Positions 1-7,667 of a stretch of DNA of 36,699 nt are shown here, in pieces. The notes beneath the pieces are model-generated. The model was not told where the DNA came from. It made no database searches and saw nothing but the letters and a program-made list of their open reading frames with translations. Source of the DNA: Lachnospiraceae bacterium UBA7109 (GTDB lineage: Bacteria; Bacillota; Clostridia; Lachnospirales; Lachnospiraceae); NCBI GenBank assembly GCA_002492335.1, contig DKYD01000062.1, positions 49,151 through 85,849 on the forward strand, written 5' to 3'. The translations under genes and the position numbers were made by a program. Every line of letters starts with the position of its first letter. Position 1 is the first letter of the stretch.

Positions 1-129
1 ACAGAAGGAAGCGGTCTTGGGCTGTCAATTGCGAAAACACTTACACAGATGCAGGGAGGAAAATTCGAGCTGTACCTGGATGGAGATTTGTTTAAGGCAA
101 CAGTGGCATTTCCGAGAGTGAAGAACTGA
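1..129 (+). CDS. Sensor histidine kinase, C-terminal fragment (5' end outside window)
   Basis: The reading frame is open from base 1 and stops with TGA at 127-129, giving 42 visible residues. They begin with TEGSGLGLSIAK, which is the G2-box of the HATPase_c domain (GxGLGL) of two-component sensor kinases, and then run about 25 residues to the end as is usual for this fold. Only the ATP-binding end is visible, so the sensor input, the HisKA part and the partner regulator lie to the left. It is followed by 56 noncoding bases that carry a promoter-like sequence for the next gene. The identification rests on one motif in the right place near a C-terminus. Confidence 0.8.
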   Translation, partial: TEGSGLGLSIAKTLTQMQGGKFELYLDGDLFKATVAFPRVKN

Positions 130-147
130 TATTTGTTTTACAGCCAC

Positions 148-176
148 TTGCACATCCTGTAAAAAAACATTACAAT
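148..176 (+). promoter_or_regulatory. Candidate promoter of the methyltransferase gene
   Basis: A -35-like TTGCAC (148-153) is followed after exactly 17 bases by TACAAT (171-176), a 5/6 match to the -10 consensus. A start point about 7 bases later would be near 183, only about 3 bases before the ATG at 186. The -35 match is weak (3/6), so this is a tentative call. Confidence 0.4.
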
Positions 177-185
177 GTTACTATT

Positions 186-1325
186 ATGGATGAATTAAGA
201 AAATTATTACAGGAAAATCTAAATAACGAATTTATATCTGCGGTGTTGAGCAATCCAAGGAAAAAAGAAGCAATGACAAAGGTGAAGGTGCGCCCGGTTC
301 TGGTAAAAGAGCAAATGGTATTTCAGACAGAGGTGTTCCGGAATAACCAGGCATTTCATGAGAATCTGTCTGCCCGGGAATCTGTGGAAAAGCTGATGGA
401 AATGATGCAGAATATGAGACAGATGCAGCTTGAGACAGAGAGATTCTCTTATACAGCGCTTGTAAGTAAGAAAGGGAAGGTTACGATTAAGAGAAGAGCA
501 CAGAGAAATGTGAGGGGAGGGGGAGAGCTTGCCCATAACAGGAAGAAACGGTATATTCTTGAGGAAGGTGTTCCGGTTGCGTTTCTTAAGGATCTGGGTG
601 TTATGACGGAAGAAGGAAAGGTGGTTCATGCAAGATTTGACAAATTTCGTCAGATTAACCGTTTTCTTGAATTTATTGAGGACGTCCTTCCGGAGCTTCC
701 CGGTGACAGGGAGCTTACAATCCTGGATTTTGGCTGTGGAAAGTCTTATCTGACATTTGCCATGTATTATTATCTTCATGAGCTGAAAGGATATGATATC
801 CGCATTATCGGACTGGATCTGAAGCGTGACGTCATTCGGAAATGTAATGAGCTGAGTGAGAAATATGGTTATGAAAAGCTTCAGTTTATGGAGGGAAATA
901 TTGCTGATTACACAGGCGCGGAGGAGGTAGACATGGTTGTTACGCTTCATGCCTGTGATACGGCGACGGATTTTGCACTTGCCAAGGCGGTCTTATGGAA
1001 TGCGAAGGTCATTTTGTCTGTGCCGTGCTGCCAGCATGAATTGAATCGTCAGATTGAAAATGATATATTGAAGCCGGTGTTAAAATATGGGATCCTGAAG
1101 GAGCGGATGGCGGCATTGATCACGGACGGGCTCAGGGCGCAATATCTGGAGTGCGCGGGGTACGAGGTACAGCTTCTGGAATTTATCGACATGGAGCATA
1201 CGCCGAAGAATATTTTGATCCGGGCGGTCAGAACCGGGAAAAAGGGTGATCATGTACAGGAAATCAAGAAGTGTGAAGAATTCCTCCACGTGTCGCCGAC
1301 ACTTGGGAAGTTATTAGATGTGTAA
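186..1325 (+). CDS. Class I SAM-dependent methyltransferase (Methyltransf_32-like)
   Basis: A predicted 379-residue cytoplasmic methyltransferase. The SAM-binding motif I reads ILDFGCGKSYLTF at about residue 178-190, preceded by a roughly 170-residue N-terminal domain. The segment LHACDTATD near residue 254 is the conserved signature I associate with the Methyltransf_32 family, and VPCCQHE follows near residue 280. The substrate is unknown; family relatives are suspected RNA or protein methylases, but nothing here decides that. There is no clear Shine-Dalgarno sequence before the ATG, and the candidate promoter lies so close that the transcript may be nearly leaderless. The next gene follows with little spacing, so both may be cotranscribed. 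Confidence 0.8.
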   Translation: MDELRKLLQENLNNEFISAVLSNPRKKEAMTKVKVRPVLVKEQMVFQTEVFRNNQAFHENLSARESVEKLMEMMQNMRQMQLETERFSYTALVSKKGKVTIKRRAQRNVRGGGELAHNRKKRYILEEGVPVAFLKDLGVMTEEGKVVHARFDKFRQINRFLEFIEDVLPELPGDRELTILDFGCGKSYLTFAMYYYLHELKGYDIRIIGLDLKRDVIRKCNELSEKYGYEKLQFMEGNIADYTGAEEVDMVVTLHACDTATDFALAKAVLWNAKVILSVPCCQHELNRQIENDILKPVLKYGILKERMAALITDGLRAQYLECAGYEVQLLEFIDMEHTPKNILIRAVRTGKKGDHVQEIKKCEEFLHVSPTLGKLLDV

Positions 1326-1335
1326 GGGGCATTTT

Positions 1336-3783
1336 ATGAAAGGAAAAAAACAGTTCATTCACGTGGGGATACTGATACTGGTCTTTATCCTTGCGGTTAT
1401 TATATTTAGCTATATTACGAACAAAGAGAACAGTGATATGACGGCGGACATGGGGACGGCGACAAGACCACAGGTGTCATTTTCCTATAATGGCTATGGT
1501 TTTAATTATGTCCCGGTATATGCGTCTAAGATGGATATCCCGGCTGTGCGCGATACGGTGACTCCCGTTGCCGACGGCAGTTTGATTATGAATCTTAAGA
1601 ATTATGACAATCCGGTTACGCGGATGACGTATAGCGTCTATACACTGGATGGAAAAGAGAAGCTTTTTGAAAAAAAGATCGGAGAGCCGGAGGAAAGTGT
1701 TACATTAAAATTTGAAGGAGAAGGACTATTAAGTGAAGAGCGGGTACTGGAGGCTGTACTGGAATTTGAAAATGAAGAGATGGCCTATCTGTATACGCGT
1801 ATTCTGGACGTCTCCGGATTAAATGTGCTGGAATGTCTGGATTATATCAGGGCATTTCACGAAAATGCGCTGGATAAGGCAGAGGGCGTCGGTATCGGAA
1901 AGGCGATTGAGCCAAGTGATGAGGGAAACAATACGACATTTCAGCATGTGACAATACATTCGGATTATAATCATGTAACATGGGGAGATTTAGAGCCGGA
2001 AGTAGAAGGCGGTGAGCGCTGGAGCATTAAGGAAATGAACAGTACGTATACGGCTGTGCTGTTGGAGTACCGCGTGCGCTGCAAGGGTGAGGAAAATGAA
2101 GATGATGTATACCGGGTAAAGGAATTCTTCCGTGTACGTCATATAGCATCCGGAAATAAGACTTATCTTCTGGATTATGACAGGACGATGGAGCAGATTT
2201 TTGATGCATCAAAGCAGGTTTTAAGCAACAAAGGGATTGTACTTGGAATTGCGGACAAGGATATTCCATATATGGTAAATGATGATGGGACGATCGTTTC
2301 TTTTGTACAGGCGGATGAATTATGGAATTATAATAAGGAGGCGGATGAAATCTCTCTTGTGTTTAGTTTTTCCAACGCGGAGAATACAGATGCGCGTAAT
2401 GCTTTTTCCCAGCATGAGGTGAAGTTGATCGCAGTTGATAAAAAGGGGAATACAACATTTGCTGTGTATGGATATATGAACCGGGGCGCACATGAGGGTG
2501 AAGTCGGGGTTGCAGTCTATTATTATAATATCGAGCAGAATACGGTAGAAGAGAAGGCATTTATTTCTACCGATAAGTCTTATGGAAGAACCATACACGA
2601 ACTTGGCGAACTGGTATATTATAATGTAGACAGGGATATGCTGTATGTATTGTCTGAAGGTACATTATATGAGGTGAAGGCAAAAAACGGAAGCATGAAG
2701 GAACTGGTGACAGGTCTTTCAGACAGCCAGTATGTCGTATCGAAGGATGGGCATATCGCAGCGTATCAGACAACCGGGGGCTCCGGGGAAAATGAGCGGA
2801 TTGTTGTCAAAGATTTTATTACCGGGAAGGAACGGAGTATTGAATGCAAAGGCGGAGAAAGCATTCATCCTCTCGGGTTTATCAAGAATGATTTCGTATA
2901 TGGCACAGCCAGAGATGAAGATTCAGGAAAGACGGTGTCCGGGCAGGATGTCATCCCGATGTATAAGATTGAAATACAGAACAGCAAAGGGAAAAAAGTA
3001 AAAACATATGAACAGAATGGTTTTTATATTTTGAACGCGGAATTTGCTGACGATATGATCACGCTTAACAGAATGACAAGAGAGGGCGCGTCATATACCC
3101 GTGCGCCGGAGGATTATATCACCAATAATGAAGAGAAAGACGAAAGCAATATTTATGCGGAAACATATGTGACAGAGCTTAAGGAGACACAGGTGCGGCT
3201 GATTTATGTGGATGGAATTTCAGATAAGAATCCGAAATTACTGAAGCCGAAGCAGGTGCTGCGCGAAAGTTCGAGAGAAATCGTCTTTGATGATGAAGAT
3301 TCAAAAGATAAATATTATGTTTATGGCTGCGGCGAACTCCAGGATACTTTTGACAGCGCGGGCAAAGCAATTCAGAAGGCGGATGAACTGGGCGAAGTTG
3401 TAGTGTCCGACAGACAGTCCTATATATGGGTCCGTGGAAACCGGGATTTAAAGTATAATATAGAAGGAAAAGACAGCGAGATAAATGAAATTCGCAATGC
3501 GTTAAACAGTGGAAAGACTCCGGTAGAGATTATGGAGCAGATATCGGATGGGAAAAGCACCGATCTTACCGGCTGCACGACGGAACAACTTCTGTATATT
3601 GTGAATCAGGATATTCCGGTGATTGGCATGCTGGATATCAGCAGAGCAGTTATTCTGGTAGGTTATGGGGAATCTTTCGTGACGTATGTTGATATACAGA
3701 CCGGGGAACGGCACAGTGTTTCCTATGAGGAAATGGATCATATGACGCAGGGAAGCGGGCATACGTATGTAGGGTATTATTGA
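1336..3783 (+). CDS. Membrane-anchored beta-rich protein with a degenerate C39-peptidase-like C-terminus
   Basis: An 815-residue protein beginning with MKGKKQFIHVG and one hydrophobic segment (about residues 8-28) that should act as an uncleaved signal anchor, putting the rest outside the cell. I chose the ATG at 1336 rather than the in-frame ATG at 1318 because AAGGGG lies at 1324-1329 with normal spacing, and the 1318 start would overlap the previous stop. The middle (about residues 280-600) is rich in short beta strands with aromatic residues, compatible with a beta-propeller. The last 120 residues resemble a peptidase C39-like domain (IPVIGMLD, then AVILVGYG, then TYVDIQTGE), but the residue before AVILVGY where the catalytic His is expected is Arg-Ala, and no catalytic Cys is evident, so it is probably inactive. 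Role unknown. Confidence 0.6.
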   Translation: MKGKKQFIHVGILILVFILAVIIFSYITNKENSDMTADMGTATRPQVSFSYNGYGFNYVPVYASKMDIPAVRDTVTPVADGSLIMNLKNYDNPVTRMTYSVYTLDGKEKLFEKKIGEPEESVTLKFEGEGLLSEERVLEAVLEFENEEMAYLYTRILDVSGLNVLECLDYIRAFHENALDKAEGVGIGKAIEPSDEGNNTTFQHVTIHSDYNHVTWGDLEPEVEGGERWSIKEMNSTYTAVLLEYRVRCKGEENEDDVYRVKEFFRVRHIASGNKTYLLDYDRTMEQIFDASKQVLSNKGIVLGIADKDIPYMVNDDGTIVSFVQADELWNYNKEADEISLVFSFSNAENTDARNAFSQHEVKLIAVDKKGNTTFAVYGYMNRGAHEGEVGVAVYYYNIEQNTVEEKAFISTDKSYGRTIHELGELVYYNVDRDMLYVLSEGTLYEVKAKNGSMKELVTGLSDSQYVVSKDGHIAAYQTTGGSGENERIVVKDFITGKERSIECKGGESIHPLGFIKNDFVYGTARDEDSGKTVSGQDVIPMYKIEIQNSKGKKVKTYEQNGFYILNAEFADDMITLNRMTREGASYTRAPEDYITNNEEKDESNIYAETYVTELKETQVRLIYVDGISDKNPKLLKPKQVLRESSREIVFDDEDSKDKYYVYGCGELQDTFDSAGKAIQKADELGEVVVSDRQSYIWVRGNRDLKYNIEGKDSEINEIRNALNSGKTPVEIMEQISDGKSTDLTGCTTEQLLYIVNQDIPVIGMLDISRAVILVGYGESFVTYVDIQTGERHSVSYEEMDHMTQGSGHTYVGYY

Positions 3784-3798
3784 AATACAAATAAAGAT

Positions 3799-3832
3799 AA
3801 AAAATCAATCTGGTTTCAGGTTGATTTTTTTA
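3799..3832 (+). terminator. Rho-independent terminator after the membrane-anchored protein gene
   Basis: A hairpin with outer arms AAAAATCAA (3800-3808) and TTGATTTTT (3821-3829), a T-G wobble and an inner CTG/CAG stem around a GTTT loop, running into further T residues. It sits 16 bases after the stop codon, where an intrinsic terminator is expected. Confidence 0.8.
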
Positions 3833-3852
3833 TACAAATCTATAATGATATA

Positions 3853-3881
3853 TTTACAAAATATAAAAGCATTGTTAAAAT
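3853..3881 (+). promoter_or_regulatory. Promoter of the XRE-type regulator gene
   Basis: TTTACA (3853-3858) and TAAAAT (3876-3881) are separated by exactly 17 bases, each a 5/6 match to sigma-A consensus, with TG at 3873-3874 as an extended -10. The predicted start is near 3888, about 50 bases before the chosen ATG. Confidence 0.6.
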
Positions 3882-3936
3882 GGACTTCGACGAACAAATG
3901 ACTATATGTACCTAAATAGACATGGAGAGATATAAG

Positions 3937-5379
3937 ATGACACCATTTTCTTCCGTTCTTGAAGTTTATATGAGAGAAAAAGATATTAAGACATATTCCA
4001 TTGCAAAGTTTTGTGGGGTAGACCGTTCTAACATGTATAAAATAATCAGTGGTAAGCGTAATCCGGCGTCAGAGGAGATTGTTGACAGAATCGCAGAATA
4101 CATGCGCTTAAGGCTCATGGAGCGGAATCATTTAATGGAAGCTTATCAAATAACGCTTATGGGATATGATACTTATCACCGAAGAAAAAGCATTCAGGAT
4201 TTTTTAATGTCATTTTTGCCGGATTCTTTAAAAACAGAAGGAAAATCATCCGGGGGAGAATATGTAACTGTTCATGTGGATAAGCAGAAACTGGCGCTCC
4301 GGCAAAAAGACGTTGTGGAAAAATCAGAATTAAAGGATTTGATTTCAGGTATTCTTCACATAGAGATGCAAAAGCCGTCTGGAAAAATATATCTGCTGAT
4401 GCAGCCGGAAGCACATTATATTATGAAATTTCTGGCAGAGGCAGGAAGCAAAAAGAAGGACTTACACATTGAACATATTTTTTGCTTAAATAATACAAAC
4501 GATATTGTTTCGAATAAAAAAAACTATAATGTATGCTGTCTGAATCATATTTTCCCTATGTTTACGCAGTGTGTTTGCGACTATCAGCCTTATTGTTACT
4601 ATGATAATATCCTTTCCCATAATAACAGGTTTAATTTCCTGTCCTCCATGATCCTGACGTCTGAGTACGCAGTTGTTTTTTCTATGGAAGAAAAATATGG
4701 AATGCTTCTTTCGGGAGAAGATACAATACAGCATTTATATTCTTTGTTTCAATCTCTGAAGGAAGACACAAATTTAATGGCAATGAAAATGAATTCGATA
4801 TATAAGCAACTAAAAAGTTTCGAAACGATAGACTTTGATGAAAAAGGGATAAGATTTCAGCCGGATGCGGGAATCATTTCTATGGTTCCGGCGACCCTCT
4901 GGGAAAAGTATCTGAACAGGCAGATGAAAACAGAAAAGATATTTCAAAATATTTGTCGATTTAAACAAAGGTTAGAGGCTTCGGAAAGCTCTGTTATATT
5001 TACGGAAAGTGGTATTCGGAGATTTCTTGATACCGGGAGGATATTGGAATTACCAGATTCCGTGTATGATTCTTTTGATTACATGGATCGGCAGATGCTG
5101 GTTCGAAGACTGATACAGGAATGTGGAGCCGGAAAATATCGAATGCTGCGTGCAGATGAGCCGATTGCGGAAACTGGTATTGGTCTTTACAGTGGTATGC
5201 AGGAAGGCTGTCTCCTGCTGCCGTTACGGCAGGGAGACAGGCTTTTTCTGGAGCTTCGGGAGACAGGACTCTTATATGCATTTCGTGATTACTTTGAAAC
5301 ATTAGATGAAAAGTCTTTTTATGACACAGATGAAACAATTTGCATATTAAAAGCATCGATAAAAAGAAAGCCGGTCTGA
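3937..5379 (+). CDS. XRE-family HTH regulator with a large C-terminal domain of unknown function
   Basis: A 480-residue protein. The first about 60 residues form a helix-turn-helix of the XRE/Cro type: YSIAKFCGVDRSNMYKIISG is the recognition region and NPASEEIVDRIAEYM the following helices. The remaining 410 residues have no motif I recognise and no membrane segment. I prefer the ATG at 3937 over the in-frame ATG at 3922 because GGAGAGA (3924-3930) lies at the right distance before 3937 and would be inside the longer form. It is a one-gene unit with its own promoter and terminator, placed just before the type VII-like region. Whether it controls that region cannot be told from sequence. Confidence 0.7.
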   Translation: MTPFSSVLEVYMREKDIKTYSIAKFCGVDRSNMYKIISGKRNPASEEIVDRIAEYMRLRLMERNHLMEAYQITLMGYDTYHRRKSIQDFLMSFLPDSLKTEGKSSGGEYVTVHVDKQKLALRQKDVVEKSELKDLISGILHIEMQKPSGKIYLLMQPEAHYIMKFLAEAGSKKKDLHIEHIFCLNNTNDIVSNKKNYNVCCLNHIFPMFTQCVCDYQPYCYYDNILSHNNRFNFLSSMILTSEYAVVFSMEEKYGMLLSGEDTIQHLYSLFQSLKEDTNLMAMKMNSIYKQLKSFETIDFDEKGIRFQPDAGIISMVPATLWEKYLNRQMKTEKIFQNICRFKQRLEASESSVIFTESGIRRFLDTGRILELPDSVYDSFDYMDRQMLVRRLIQECGAGKYRMLRADEPIAETGIGLYSGMQEGCLLLPLRQGDRLFLELRETGLLYAFRDYFETLDEKSFYDTDETICILKASIKRKPV

Positions 5380-5394
5380 TAAACGGCTTTTTTT
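5367..5394 (+). terminator. Rho-independent terminator of the XRE-type regulator
   Basis: AAAGCCG (5367-5373) pairs with CGGCTTT (5384-5390) around a 10-base loop and continues into TTTT. The stem begins within the last codons of the regulator gene, so the stop codon is in the loop. This is a compact intrinsic terminator. Confidence 0.75.
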
Positions 5395-5525
5395 GCTGTA
5401 CGGGAAACTTTGTTCCTGTAGAAAAAGTGCTGTTTATCAGAAAAACAAGGCGTTGGTCAGAATTTTAATATTTTTTTGGAGATGATTGGTATGATTTTCA
5501 TGAAAAAGAAAAGAGGGAAGAAGTG

Positions 5526-6269
5526 ATGCGTAAATATTACCGGAAAAATATAGTAAGAAAAATCGTGGAGGTGATTGTGGTGGCAGCGTTAGCAGCGGGG
5601 TTAACGGCGTGTGAAAAAACCCAAAAGGAATATGAAGAACAGGCGCTTTGTATGCTGGAGGAAAAGTATAAGGAGGAGTTTACCATGCATGAATATTGCA
5701 GCCTCGACTATCTGGAGGGATATTACACGGTAATATGTTACCCAAAAGAAGTACCGCAGCTTCTATTTAAAGTAAAGACTGCATGTGATGGGAGTTATAT
5801 AGAAGATGAATACATATCTGCAGTAATTTGTCATAAAGCAGAACAAAAAATTGATGAAAACCTGATGTTTATGGAGGGTTATCTGCTGGAAAAGGTGATA
5901 CCTGTGAGCAGGCTGGTGGATTCATCTCATGCGGATATGAGCGTGGAAGAATTCATGTCATTGAAGCCAAAGAACCGGTTTGCGGTGTATCTGATGTATT
6001 GTCCGGAACAGAAAAATGCAGAAAAGCTTTATGCAGAAATACAAAAAACTTTTCAGGGACTTGAATGTGTAAGTGGAAATATTCAGTTATACATCATGCA
6101 GGAAGAAGAGCTGAAGGAGATGCAGGGATACTTTGCAGGGACAGAAGATCTGGATTACCGATTTGAAAAAATGACGGAGCATACAGAACGGATTACGATT
6201 CCGTTTGAATATGGGAAAATCCAGATGCCGGAGGAAGAATTTGTACAGAAAGCGGGGAATCTGATATGA
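5526..6269 (+). CDS. Lipoprotein, candidate immunity factor for the adjoining lipase
   Basis: A 247-residue predicted lipoprotein. The N-terminus has basic residues, a hydrophobic stretch and a lipobox ending GLTAC, with Cys29 as the lipidated residue, so the mature protein should sit on the outer face of the membrane. The ATG at 5526 is preceded by AGAGGG with 8-base spacing; an adjacent in-frame GTG at 5523 adds only one residue. The rest is acidic, with no domain I recognise. The gene overlaps the lipase gene by 4 bases (ATGA), which implies coupled translation. A lipoprotein tightly coupled to a DUF2974-type lipase is the arrangement of TilA and TslA of Staphylococcus aureus, where the lipoprotein neutralises the toxin. 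The immunity role here is inferred from that context, not from sequence similarity that I can verify. Confidence 0.7.
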   Translation: MRKYYRKNIVRKIVEVIVVAALAAGLTACEKTQKEYEEQALCMLEEKYKEEFTMHEYCSLDYLEGYYTVICYPKEVPQLLFKVKTACDGSYIEDEYISAVICHKAEQKIDENLMFMEGYLLEKVIPVSRLVDSSHADMSVEEFMSLKPKNRFAVYLMYCPEQKNAEKLYAEIQKTFQGLECVSGNIQLYIMQEEELKEMQGYFAGTEDLDYRFEKMTEHTERITIPFEYGKIQMPEEEFVQKAGNLI

Positions 6270-7516
6270 GTTATTCTGATTTACAGATGGTGATCGCATC
6301 CCAGATTGCTTATATGGATTTTAATTCGGCGGCGGTTGATTCCGGGCAGTACACAGTGAAAGAACTTCTGGAGATGGAACTGGAGTCGGCGGGTGGTGAC
6401 AAGAGAGAAAAGATTAACCGCCTTTTGAATTTAATGGAGCGGGAGGAAGGAAAGAGCTGTGCGGACTGGGTGATCCGTGATATACGAAATGACCAGAAAA
6501 ACAGCGGTATGTATGCCTGTATGCTGGAAACAGGGGAAAAGGATGCTCTGGTTGCATTTCGCGGAAGCGAAGATATGAGTAATCCGGAGCATCTGCAAAA
6601 AGACTGGATCGAGTCGGATCTGGGGCTTTTGAACAGCATCCAGACGCCGCAGCAGGCGGAGGCAGAACGGTATATACGGGATCTGTATCAAAAATATGGA
6701 TCCGAGTATGATCACTTTGGCATGACCGGGCATTCCCTGGGCGGGAATCTGGCAGAACATGCTGCCATTACGGCGCCTGATGGGATGCGGGACAAAATTG
6801 ACCGGTGTCTGAATCTGGACGGCCCGGGAATGTCGGAAATGTATCTGACGGCTCATGCAAATGATATTCGCAAGTCAAAGGGAATTATTGATCATTATCA
6901 ATGGAGCGCAATTGGTACATTGTTAAATACCGTTCCGGGAACAAACTATCAGACGGTAAAGGCAAAGACGCCGGACGATGAAGGCGCATTGTCCATAGTA
7001 TGGAGACATGATACGAAAAATCTGGATGATTATTTCGATGAAAACGGTAATCTCATTCCGGGAGATAAGGACTGGCTGGCGCGCCATACAAAGGAGATAT
7101 CAGGGCTGCTCGATCATTTTATCTGTATGAGCATGGGGACAATTGGAGCGGCAATTTTATATAATTTTATGGATATGACAATGGATGCAATTCAAAATCT
7201 GTACGAAAAATTCCAACAGTCGTTTGTACAGGGCGGCATGGTGCAATTTTCAGTACAGAAGCAGGCTTTATATGAGGCGTCGGACCAGATACAGAGGGCT
7301 TCTGAGACCGTGAAGGCTGTTCAGATGGAGACAGAGAGTATAAGAAAAGAATTATCTATGAATTCCCTGGCGGCGGGATATATAAAATACAGGCTGTGGC
7401 GCACGGAGAATCGTATGGAACGTCTGGCCGGTCAGATACAGAGCTGCGCATCGAAGGGAAAAGACTGCGCACAGGTCTACCAGAGGTATGATGGAATGAT
7501 TGCACAAAAATACTAA
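6266..7516 (+). CDS. DUF2974-type lipase with C-terminal helical domain, candidate reverse-LXG T7SS toxin
   Basis: A 416-residue alpha/beta-hydrolase without signal peptide. The nucleophile elbow is GHSLGG with Ser157; LDGPG (Asp185) and WRHD (His248) are plausible triad partners. The order IASQIAYMDF, FRGSED, GHSLGGNLAEHAA matches the DUF2974 (Mbeg1-like) lipase family. From about residue 285 the protein changes to long helices with a hydrophobic stretch (about 290-310) and ends in a coiled-coil-like region containing Y405-Q-R-Y-D409, a YxxxD motif of the kind used for type VII export. A catalytic N-terminal domain followed by a helical C-terminal targeting domain is the reversed LXG layout described for TslA. 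Its start overlaps the preceding lipoprotein gene by 4 bases. Lipase assignment is firm; secretion and toxicity are inference. Confidence 0.75.
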   Translation: MSYSDLQMVIASQIAYMDFNSAAVDSGQYTVKELLEMELESAGGDKREKINRLLNLMEREEGKSCADWVIRDIRNDQKNSGMYACMLETGEKDALVAFRGSEDMSNPEHLQKDWIESDLGLLNSIQTPQQAEAERYIRDLYQKYGSEYDHFGMTGHSLGGNLAEHAAITAPDGMRDKIDRCLNLDGPGMSEMYLTAHANDIRKSKGIIDHYQWSAIGTLLNTVPGTNYQTVKAKTPDDEGALSIVWRHDTKNLDDYFDENGNLIPGDKDWLARHTKEISGLLDHFICMSMGTIGAAILYNFMDMTMDAIQNLYEKFQQSFVQGGMVQFSVQKQALYEASDQIQRASETVKAVQMETESIRKELSMNSLAAGYIKYRLWRTENRMERLAGQIQSCASKGKDCAQVYQRYDGMIAQKY

Positions 7517-7562
7517 AATCAGTATTTGGACGAAAAAAACAGAAAAAGTCTGACCACAAACT

Positions 7563-7600
7563 TTGACACAGATTGTATAAAAATGTCGATATATATAAAA
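7563..7600 (+). promoter_or_regulatory. AT-rich promoter-like region before the HtrA-FHA gene
   Basis: A perfect TTGACA lies at 7563-7568 in the 151-base gap before the protease gene, followed by AT-rich DNA with TATATA and TATAAA at 7590-7599. The spacing to the best -10 is longer than the ideal 17 bases, so the exact promoter is uncertain. It is the only convincing start region for the long block that follows. Confidence 0.3.
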
Positions 7601-7667
7601 TGAATTTTAAATTATATATGAACAAATATATATAAACACAAAGAGTACACAGGAGGAATGAAAGGCT

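Noticed and set aside
219..950. A 243-residue minus-strand frame opposite the methyltransferase
   Set aside because: It mirrors a well-supported gene, has no ribosome binding site of note, and its residue pattern (many His, Leu, Phe, Ser) is typical of antisense translation.
5491..5526. An 11-residue leader-peptide-like frame MIFMKKKRGKK with GGAG upstream, overlapping the lipoprotein start (TGATG)
   Set aside because: Too short and composition-biased to support; no attenuator or stacked hairpins were seen, so it could be chance.
7508..7527. AAATACT/AGTATTT hairpin at the end of the lipase gene
   Set aside because: Weak AT-only stem with no T-run after it, so it is not called as a terminator.
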